From: CAWKZT01 sp963854565 | GTDB taxonomy: Bacteria; Actinomycetota; Acidimicrobiia; Acidimicrobiales; JAHEJN01 | NCBI GenBank assembly: GCA_963854565.1 | Contig: CAWKZT010000112.1 | Span: 1 to 5,899, forward strand | Length of the DNA: 5,899 nt | Direction of reading: 5' to 3' | In this document: one piece after another, positions 1 to 5,002 of the stretch | How positions within the stretch are numbered: position 1 is the first letter of the stretch | How the letters are laid out: every line of letters begins with the position of its first letter | Program-made: the position numbers and the translations under genes | Notes under the pieces: model-generated | What the model was told of the DNA's origin: nothing | Databases searched by the model: none | What the model saw: only the letters and a program-made list of their open reading frames with translations

Positions 1-227
1 CCGCCAACATCGCGGCATGGGAAGTACTCGGCCAGTTCACGAAGCCTGTCTTGACGATGTTTAGCGACAAGGATCCCATTACCAACGGGGGAGAAAAGGT
101 GTTCTTGGAACGTGTGCCTGGATGCGCGGGGCAACCCCACACCATTATTCAAAACGCAGGGCATTTCCTGCAAGAAGATGCCGGACCAGAAATGGCCGAG
201 ATCTTGAACACCTTCATCGCGTCGTAG
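1..227 (+). CDS. Haloalkane dehalogenase, C-terminal part (5' end outside window)
   Basis: Reading from base 3, 74 residues run to a TAG at 225-227. The enzyme is an alpha/beta-hydrolase that hydrolyses carbon-halogen bonds of haloalkanes, giving an alcohol, a halide and a proton, in the cytoplasm. The visible part matches the end of the DhmA/DhlA-like subfamily: a strand followed by FSDKDPIT (visible residues 20-27), where the second Asp (residue 24) is the likely catalytic acid after strand beta-7. Then comes NAGHFLQED (51-59), with His54 as the catalytic histidine. An Asp after beta-7 points to subfamily I (or III) rather than the LinB/DhaA type, whose acid is a Glu after beta-6. The nucleophile Asp and the halide-binding Trp or Asn residues lie upstream of the window, so activity cannot be confirmed here. 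The remaining chain should be roughly 220-230 residues. The next gene starts 9 nt downstream, which suggests cotranscription. An epoxide hydrolase of the same fold is the main alternative, but GHFLQED favours a dehalogenase. Confidence 0.85.
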   Translation, partial: ANIAAWEVLGQFTKPVLTMFSDKDPITNGGEKVFLERVPGCAGQPHTIIQNAGHFLQEDAGPEMAEILNTFIAS

Positions 228-236
228 CATTCTCAC

Positions 237-1247
237 ATGTCGTCCATACCGGTCATTGACATCAGCACATGGACGGGACCAGGAGCATCATCTTCGCAAC
301 AAGAAACGACGGCAAGGCTGTTACGCGATGCCAGCCATGAGCCCGGGTTTTGCCAGGTCGTTGGTCATGGCGTTGACCCCGCACTAAGCGAACGGCTCCT
401 CGAGTTGAGTACCAAATTCTTCGCCCTGCCGACCCCCAGCAAACAGGCCCTGTTGATCAGCAACTCACCAGCGTTTCGCGGCTACACCAAGCTGGGCAAC
501 GAACTCACGCAGGGAGTGTCCGATGTTCGGGAGCAGATAGCGTTCGGGTACGACGACCCTGTCAAGATAAAGCTGGATGACCCACCATGGCAGCGGCTAC
601 GTGGGGCAAACCAGTGGCCCGCAGACCTGCCCGAGTTGCAGACTGTTGCCCAGGAATGGCTGGACGCAATGGGCCCTATGGCTGCGTCGGTGTGTCGGGC
701 TCTTGCCGTGTCGCTGGGACAGCCGCGTGCGGCTCTAGATCACGTGTTCACACCTCGTCCCGATCCTTACGTGAAGCTTGTCCGCTACCCGGCGGTGGCG
801 CCGGGGTCCTCAGATCAAGGCGTGGGTCTGCACCACGACTCGGGACTCCTGACGTTCATTCTTGCTAACGATGTCCCTGGACTTGAGGTCCAGATTGATG
901 GCCAAATCGTCCCCGTCGAACCTCGTAAAGACGCCTTTGTGATGAATCTCGGGGAGATGATGCAAACAGCATCCGATGGCTACTTTCAAGCCACCAAGCA
1001 TCGCGTAAGCAGTCCTCCGCAGGGCCCCGACCGGATCTCGATTGCCTATTTCTTCAACCCGAGATACGAATCTGTGTTCACTGCGTTTGAGTTGCCGGCT
1101 GATGTGGCTGCGATGGCGCCGGGCGGAGCAGGCAAAGACACCAACGGTGATGACCTGCACGCCACGTTTGGGGACAACAACCTAAAGACCAGACTTCGGT
1201 CACATCCGGATGTGGCGGAGCGGTTCTATACGGACCTTCACGAGTAA
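237..1247 (+). CDS. Isopenicillin N synthase-family Fe(II)/2-oxoglutarate dioxygenase
   Basis: This complete 336-residue protein has the usual length and layout of the family. An N-terminal non-haem dioxygenase domain (about residues 3-120) begins with IPVIDIS and includes GFCQVVGHGV near 37-46. The 2OG-Fe(II) oxygenase core covers about residues 175-280. The iron ligands are visible: His199 and Asp201 in GLHHDSG, and the distal His255 in ATKHRVSS. Arg266 and Ser268 form the RxS pair that binds the 2-oxoglutarate carboxylate, which argues for a 2-oxoglutarate-using enzyme, although true isopenicillin N synthase also keeps RxS. Family members hydroxylate, desaturate or cyclise small molecules. 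The substrate cannot be read from sequence, and isopenicillin synthesis itself is unlikely because no NRPS or beta-lactam genes are seen. The ATG at 237 is chosen because the family homology starts at once. No Shine-Dalgarno sequence precedes it, so translation may be coupled to the dehalogenase gene ending 9 nt earlier. It ends with two consecutive stop codons (TAA TAA). Confidence 0.88.
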   Translation: MSSIPVIDISTWTGPGASSSQQETTARLLRDASHEPGFCQVVGHGVDPALSERLLELSTKFFALPTPSKQALLISNSPAFRGYTKLGNELTQGVSDVREQIAFGYDDPVKIKLDDPPWQRLRGANQWPADLPELQTVAQEWLDAMGPMAASVCRALAVSLGQPRAALDHVFTPRPDPYVKLVRYPAVAPGSSDQGVGLHHDSGLLTFILANDVPGLEVQIDGQIVPVEPRKDAFVMNLGEMMQTASDGYFQATKHRVSSPPQGPDRISIAYFFNPRYESVFTAFELPADVAAMAPGGAGKDTNGDDLHATFGDNNLKTRLRSHPDVAERFYTDLHE

Positions 1248-1343
1248 TAAGTCATCGAAAGGCTTCGGGCAGAACTGGAGTAACGCAGGTGACGGGTACA
1301 GAAACTTTGGGATTGAAGGGTCGGGACTTCGTCTAGGAGTGCA

Positions 1344-1356
1344 CTTGCATGGCAAG
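1344..1356. promoter_or_regulatory. Short inverted repeat, possible operator of the paa operon
   Basis: CTTGC (1344-1348) and GCAAG (1352-1356) are perfect inverted copies separated by ATG. The repeat lies 9 nt before the paaA Shine-Dalgarno sequence, where a repressor such as a TetR-type PaaR or a PaaX could act. It does not match an operator I know for either family, and a 5 bp arm can arise by chance. Confidence 0.25.
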
Positions 1357-1365
1357 ATAGCCAGC

Positions 1366-1370
1366 GGAGG
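1366..1370 (+). promoter_or_regulatory. Shine-Dalgarno sequence of paaA
   Basis: GGAGG lies 8 nt before the ATG at 1379. It is the strongest ribosome binding site in the window and supports this start. Together with the 131 nt gap, it marks paaA as the first gene of a new translational unit. Confidence 0.8.
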
Positions 1371-1378
1371 TCTCATCG

Positions 1379-2347
1379 ATGAGCCACGCTGAAACACAAC
1401 CCACAGATGCTGAAGCCGCCCGACACGGACGGTTCAACGAACTGATTGATAGCGACCAGTCGATTGAACCGCGTGATTGGATGCCTGACGCGTATCGCAA
1501 GACGTTGGTCCGTCAAATTGCTCAACACGGGCACAGCGAAATAATCGGAATGCAGCCGGAGGGTAAGTGGATAGCCAGCGCTCCATCGCTGCAGCGCAAA
1601 GCCATTCTGCTGGCCAAGGTGCAAGACGAAGCCGGCCATGGCCTGTACCTGTACGGCGCGGCCGAGACGTTGGGCACCCCACGCGAAGAGTTAATGGACG
1701 CGCTGCATGAAGGTCGACAGAAGTACTCCAGCATCTTCACCTACCCGACCCCAACGTGGGCTGACGTCGGAGCAATTGGTTGGCTGGTTGACGGCGCAGC
1801 TATCACCAACCAAATTCCCCTTTGCCGCTGCTCGTACGGACCATACGCACGAGCCATGGTCCGAATATGCAAAGAGGAAAGCTTTCACCAACGCCAGGGT
1901 TACTCGATCATGTTGGCCCTGTGTCAAGGCACATCTGAACAGAAACAAATGGCTCAGGACGCCCTCAACCGCTGGTGGTGGCCGTCGGTCATGATGTTCG
2001 GTCCACCTGACGACGCATCGGCGCACTCCGATCAATCGACCCAATGGAAAATCAAACGGTTCTCTAACGACACGCTTCGGCAACGCTTTATTGACCAGAC
2101 TGTTTCTCAGGCCGAAGTGCTCGGCATCATGATTCCCGACGACGACCTTGTTTGGAACGAGGAAAACCAAAACTACGACTACGGCGAGCCACCCTGGGAC
2201 GAGTTCTGGAAAACAGTCAAAGGTGATGGCCCAATGAGCAAGGAACGTCTTGCCTGTCGAGTCGACGCCCATCGGGAAGGCACATGGGTGCGCGAGGCTG
2301 CCAGAGCTTACGCCGATAACCAACGGGCTTTGGAGGTCACGGCATGA
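1379..2347 (+). CDS. paaA: 1,2-phenylacetyl-CoA epoxidase, catalytic subunit PaaA
   Basis: PaaA is the oxygenase subunit of the multicomponent epoxidase. It uses O2 and electrons from PaaE to epoxidise the aromatic ring of phenylacetyl-CoA in the cytoplasm. The 322-residue length fits the family (about 310-330), and resemblance to known PaaA proteins runs from IEPRDWMPDAYRK (29-41) to GTWVREAA near the C-terminus. It is a ferritin-like helical bundle with a carboxylate-bridged di-iron site. The likely iron-ligand segments are HSE (52-54), DEAGH (83-87) and EESFH (166-170), so the metal site looks intact. Other conserved blocks are EGKWIASAP (61-69), KYSSIF (115-120), WLVDGAAI (135-142) and WKIKRF after residue 220. 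The paaB start codon overlaps its stop by 4 nt. No frameshift or missing motif was seen. A related ring-epoxidising oxygenase acting on another aryl-CoA is the only serious alternative. Confidence 0.97.
   Translation: MSHAETQPTDAEAARHGRFNELIDSDQSIEPRDWMPDAYRKTLVRQIAQHGHSEIIGMQPEGKWIASAPSLQRKAILLAKVQDEAGHGLYLYGAAETLGTPREELMDALHEGRQKYSSIFTYPTPTWADVGAIGWLVDGAAITNQIPLCRCSYGPYARAMVRICKEESFHQRQGYSIMLALCQGTSEQKQMAQDALNRWWWPSVMMFGPPDDASAHSDQSTQWKIKRFSNDTLRQRFIDQTVSQAEVLGIMIPDDDLVWNEENQNYDYGEPPWDEFWKTVKGDGPMSKERLACRVDAHREGTWVREAARAYADNQRALEVTA
2332..2336 (+). promoter_or_regulatory. Shine-Dalgarno sequence of paaB, inside the paaA end
   Basis: GGAGG lies 7 nt before the paaB ATG at 2344 and is embedded in the last codons of paaA. 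It fixes the paaB start and shows that paaB can be initiated on its own ribosome binding site as well as by coupling. Confidence 0.75.
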
Positions 2348-2625
2348 CAGATGGTCCACTCTGGGAAGTATTTGTCCGTCCTCGCCGAGGGGTAAGTCAC
2401 GGACATGTGGGCAGCGTGCACGCCCACGACGGCGAACAGGCATTACAAGCGGCGCGCGATTTGTTCACCCGTCGGTCAGAGGGCGTGAGCCTGTGGGTCG
2501 TGCCTTCGGCTGACATTGTGGCATCCAACCCAGTCGACGCGGGCCAACTCTTCGATCCCGCCGCCGACAAGGACTACCGGTTTCCCCCCGCCCATGTGCT
2601 GCCCGACGAAGTCGATTACATGTAA
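2344..2625 (+). CDS. paaB: 1,2-phenylacetyl-CoA epoxidase, small subunit PaaB
   Basis: PaaB is a small subunit of the epoxidase complex, reported to bridge or organise the PaaA-PaaC heterodimers. It has no catalytic residues of its own. The 93 residues match the family length (about 95). Conserved blocks in order are LWEVFVR (6-12), SHGHVGSVHA (18-27), TRRSEG (42-47), WVVP (51-54), IVAS (58-61) and FDPAADKDYR (70-79). Its start overlaps the paaA stop in an ATGA arrangement, and its TAA shares one base with the paaC ATG. The position between paaA and paaC is the standard order, and the identification is firm despite the small size. Confidence 0.96.
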   Translation: MTDGPLWEVFVRPRRGVSHGHVGSVHAHDGEQALQAARDLFTRRSEGVSLWVVPSADIVASNPVDAGQLFDPAADKDYRFPPAHVLPDEVDYM

Positions 2626-3374
2626 TGAGTGACCTCTTTGTCCGTTACCTGTTGCGCCAAGGTGACCGTGCCCTGGTGTTGTCCCAGCAACTCTCGGCAT
2701 GGGTAACCCACGTCCATGATCTTGAGGAAGAAATGGCAGTCGCCAACATTTCACTCGACCTCATTGGACAAGCACGAACGCTCTATGCATATGCCGGCGA
2801 GACCGAGGGCAGTGGACGCACCGAGGACGATCTGGCCTATTGGCGCCCGGCGGAGGATTTCCAGAATCCGTTGCTCGTCGAACAACCAAACGGCGATTTT
2901 GCCATGACCATGGTGCGGCAGTTCCTACACGACTCCTGGGCCGCGTTGTACTGGCAGGCCATGACAGAAAGCGTCGACGACACACTTGCGGCGCTCGCTG
3001 GCAAGGCGGCGAAGGAAACGGCATACCACCTGCGGCATGCCAAGTCTTGGGTGATTCGCATGGGTGATGGCACCGAAGAAAGTCACCAACGGGCCCAGAC
3101 CGCGCTCGATCATCTTTGGGGATATACCGATGCACTGTTCGACAGTGATGATGCCGAGATTGCTGTCGTGGCCAAGAATATTGGCATCGATCCAACGGAC
3201 TTTAGGCCGGCCTGGCTGACCGGAGTTGCGGCTGTCTTCGCCGAGGCCACCCTGCATCAGCCTGTCGCGGCTCAACGGCGCGGCGGACGAGACGGGTTGC
3301 ACCAACCTGGTTTCGACCAACTAATCGAAGAGATGCAAAGTGTGGCGCGGGCCCATCCGGGAGCCCAGTGGTAA
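2625..3374 (+). CDS. paaC: 1,2-phenylacetyl-CoA epoxidase, structural subunit PaaC
   Basis: PaaC is the ferritin-like partner of PaaA. It forms the catalytic heterodimer and stabilises it, while the functional di-iron site is in PaaA. The 249-residue length fits the family (about 250). Recognisable blocks are ANISLDLIGQAR (40-51), LLVEQPNGDFA (83-93), KETAYHLRHAK (130-140), ATLHQP (208-213), GGRDGLH (220-226) and the terminal EMQ...PGAQW. The start is a TAATG junction with paaB, with no clear Shine-Dalgarno sequence, so translation is probably by reinitiation after paaB. The coding end overlaps the GTG proposed for paaD. No lesion was seen. Confidence 0.96.
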   Translation: MSDLFVRYLLRQGDRALVLSQQLSAWVTHVHDLEEEMAVANISLDLIGQARTLYAYAGETEGSGRTEDDLAYWRPAEDFQNPLLVEQPNGDFAMTMVRQFLHDSWAALYWQAMTESVDDTLAALAGKAAKETAYHLRHAKSWVIRMGDGTEESHQRAQTALDHLWGYTDALFDSDDAEIAVVAKNIGIDPTDFRPAWLTGVAAVFAEATLHQPVAAQRRGGRDGLHQPGFDQLIEEMQSVARAHPGAQW

Positions 3375-3865
3375 CGGCAATGACGGGAATGCCATTGGCT
3401 CGCGTGAGGCGCGCTATTGAAGCCGTCGAAGACCCCGAGTTGCCGCAGGTCACTATTGGCGACCTCGGCATTGTTCGTTCCGTGGCAGTGGAAGGTGGCG
3501 TCGCTCGGGTGGCGCTAACACCAACATTCACGGGATGTCCGGCCATGGGCGTGATCATCGAAGATGTGGGAACAGCCATCGAAACTTTAGGGCTGCGCCC
3601 GGCGATTGAAACGGTCCTGGCCCCGGCATGGAGCCCCGACTGGATTACAGCCGATGGACGCCGAAAATTGTTGGAAGCAGGCATTGCGCCGCCTGTCGGT
3701 TCGGGAGGACAGGACCTTGACACCTTGTTGTCGTTGCCCTCGCCGTGCCCACGGTGCGGATCGATCCGAACCCGACGACTATCTGAGTTTGGGGCCACCG
3801 CGTGTAAGGCCCCCCATGTTTGTGATGCGTGTAAAGAACCGTTCGAAGGATTCAAGCCACTATGA
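3368..3865 (+). CDS. paaD: Phenylacetyl-CoA epoxidase maturation protein PaaD
   Basis: PaaD is needed for an active epoxidase and is thought to help assemble iron or Fe-S centres, rather than being a stable subunit. The 165 residues hold an N-terminal MIP18/SufT-like (DUF59) domain: DPELPQVTIGDLGIVR (22-37) and TPTFTGCPA (51-59) with the conserved Cys57. A C-terminal cysteine-rich ribbon follows, with CPRC (127-130), SEFGATACK (139-147, Cys146) and CDAC (152-155), ending GFKPL. All these cysteines are present. The start is uncertain. GTG at 3368 overlaps the paaC stop by 7 nt and has GGGAG only 4 nt upstream. In-frame ATGs at 3380 and 3389 would remove 4 or 7 residues outside the conserved domain. 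The 3' end overlaps paaE by 4 nt. Confidence 0.94.
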   Translation: MVTAMTGMPLARVRRAIEAVEDPELPQVTIGDLGIVRSVAVEGGVARVALTPTFTGCPAMGVIIEDVGTAIETLGLRPAIETVLAPAWSPDWITADGRRKLLEAGIAPPVGSGGQDLDTLLSLPSPCPRCGSIRTRRLSEFGATACKAPHVCDACKEPFEGFKPL

Positions 3866-4920
3866 GCACTGCGTTACACCCGTTGGTGGTGACCGATGTC
3901 CGCCACGACACCACGACCTCAGTCGTGGTCACCTTTGCCCAGCCTGAAGCAGGAGCATGGAGGTTCACCCACGGCCAATTCCTCACTGTGCAAGCGACAA
4001 TTGGTGGTCAGGCTGTCCGCCGCTGCTATTCGCTTTGTTCGACGGCTCCAAACGGCCCGCTTACGGTCGGCATTCGCCAGATCCCGTCCGGACTGTTCTC
4101 GACCTGGGCGAACCACGTGCTGGCGCCGGGTGATGTTGTTGAGGCATTGCGTCCGTCGGGAGATTTCACCCATGGGCTCGAACCAGATCACAGCCGCGAG
4201 TATCTGTTGGTGGCGGGCGGCAGTGGAATCACGCCCTTGGTCGCGATTGCCAGCACGATCTTGCATCACGAGCCTAAATCCACGGTCACGTTGTTGTATG
4301 TCAACCGCACTTCGTCAAACACCATGCTGCTCGACGAGGTCGAGGCCCTTCGCAACCTGTTTCTGGGTCGATTTCGGATTTGGTACACGTTTACCGGCGA
4401 GACATCGGATATTGATTTGCTGAACGGACGCCCGGATGCAGATCGACTGGCGCAACTTGTTGCCGCGGGTATGTTGCCGGCCAAACCGGACCATGGTTTT
4501 GTTTGTGGGCCCGAAGGTCTGGTCGGTGTTGTAGTCGAGCATCTAAACCGCTGCGGCTTGAACGAGAAGGCCATTCATACCGAACTGTTCAACGCCGCGA
4601 CGCCCGCTCGCGATTCGCCGGTCGAGACGCTCTCAACAGGGATTGTGGCCACCGCCGCCATCTTGCTCAACGGGCGCACCACCTCTGTCGAATTGGCCGC
4701 AACCGACACAATTCTCGATGCCATGGAACGGGACCGACCCGAAGTTCCATGGTCATGTCGGCGAGGAATATGTGCCACATGTCGGGCCGAGATTACCGAT
4801 GGTGAGGTCACGATGGCTGTCAGTCACGGCCTAAGCGACGAAGAGCTTGCCCAGGGGTATGTGCTCACGTGTCAGGCCGTACCAACAACTGATTCGGTCA
4901 CCGTGGACTACGACGCGTAA
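3862..4920 (+). CDS. paaE: Phenylacetyl-CoA epoxidase reductase PaaE
   Basis: PaaE transfers electrons from NAD(P)H to the PaaA di-iron centre. The 352 residues have the order expected of this reductase. An N-terminal FAD-binding barrel carries RRCYSLCS (53-60). A nucleotide-binding domain carries GGSGITP (119-125) and CGPEG (215-219). A C-terminal plant-type [2Fe-2S] ferredoxin domain (about 265-350) has the four ligands Cys299, Cys304, Cys307 and Cys337 in CX4CX2C...C spacing. The length matches PaaE (about 350-360). The ATG at 3862 overlaps the paaD stop (ATGA), and AAGGA at 3846-3850 is a ribosome binding site at a slightly long 11 nt spacing. Other reductases of this class look alike, but the operon position makes PaaE clear. 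It is the last gene of the operon: an 82 nt gap follows. Confidence 0.96.
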   Translation: MSTALHPLVVTDVRHDTTTSVVVTFAQPEAGAWRFTHGQFLTVQATIGGQAVRRCYSLCSTAPNGPLTVGIRQIPSGLFSTWANHVLAPGDVVEALRPSGDFTHGLEPDHSREYLLVAGGSGITPLVAIASTILHHEPKSTVTLLYVNRTSSNTMLLDEVEALRNLFLGRFRIWYTFTGETSDIDLLNGRPDADRLAQLVAAGMLPAKPDHGFVCGPEGLVGVVVEHLNRCGLNEKAIHTELFNAATPARDSPVETLSTGIVATAAILLNGRTTSVELAATDTILDAMERDRPEVPWSCRRGICATCRAEITDGEVTMAVSHGLSDEELAQGYVLTCQAVPTTDSVTVDYDA

Positions 4921-5002
4921 ACGTCGCGGCATGATCTGTTCCCACCCACGTGATGTCTGCCATGTGTAGCGATCCGCCGGTTAGCTGTGTGATACTTAGG
5001 CA
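4921..5002 (+). other. 82 nt spacer between paaE and the mutase gene
   Basis: No gene is seen. Arms CGACG (4911-4915) and CGTCG (4922-4926) flank the paaE stop and could form a 5 bp hairpin with a 6 nt loop, but no T-run follows, so it is not a typical intrinsic terminator. The 3' part holds the candidate promoter of the mutase gene. Confidence 0.5.
4988..4996 (+). promoter_or_regulatory. Candidate extended -10 promoter for a leaderless mutase mRNA
   Basis: GATACT at 4991-4996 matches TATACT at five of six bases and has the key A and T at positions 2 and 6. It is preceded by TG at 4988-4989, in the extended -10 position. If 4996 is base -7, transcription starts at 5003, which is the A of the mutase ATG. 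There is no good -35 box and no proper Shine-Dalgarno sequence (only AGG 2 nt before the ATG), both in keeping with leaderless expression, which is common in actinobacteria. This is inference from pattern only. Confidence 0.5.

Larger units (their letters stand above)
1248..1378 (+). other. 131 nt intergenic spacer before paaA
   Basis: No gene or convincing terminator is seen here. Short reading frames crossing it have no recognisable protein. The spacer holds a 5 bp perfect inverted repeat at 1344-1356 and the paaA ribosome binding site. No good -35/-10 pair was found. TTGAAG at 1313-1318 resembles a -35 box, but nothing well spaced follows it. The paa operon promoter is probably in this spacer, since it is the only sizeable gap upstream of paaA, but that is inference. 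Confidence 0.5.

Noticed and set aside
237..1247. True isopenicillin N synthase
   Set aside because: The fold and iron ligands fit the superfamily, but there is no beta-lactam pathway context, and most bacterial members act on other substrates.
1313..1340. TTGAAG with TCTAGG as a sigma-70-type promoter for paaA
   Set aside because: The spacing is only about 13 nt and the -10 match is poor.
1210..1392. Small 60-codon plus-strand frame spanning the dioxygenase end and the spacer
   Set aside because: It overlaps the dioxygenase C-terminus and the paaA start, has no ribosome binding site, and encodes no recognisable protein.
1691..2443. 250-codon open frame on the minus strand opposite paaA and paaB
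   Set aside because: It lies entirely over well-supported plus-strand genes, has no recognisable domain, and its composition looks like a complement-strand shadow of GC-biased codons.
3202..3855. 217-codon minus-strand open frame opposite paaC and paaD
   Set aside because: It is rich in Arg, Pro, Ser and Thr with no family motif, and it is fully covered by paaC and paaD.
4911..4926. Hairpin CGACG/CGTCG at the paaE stop as a terminator
   Set aside because: The stem is only 5 bp and no T-rich tail follows, so it does not qualify as an intrinsic terminator.
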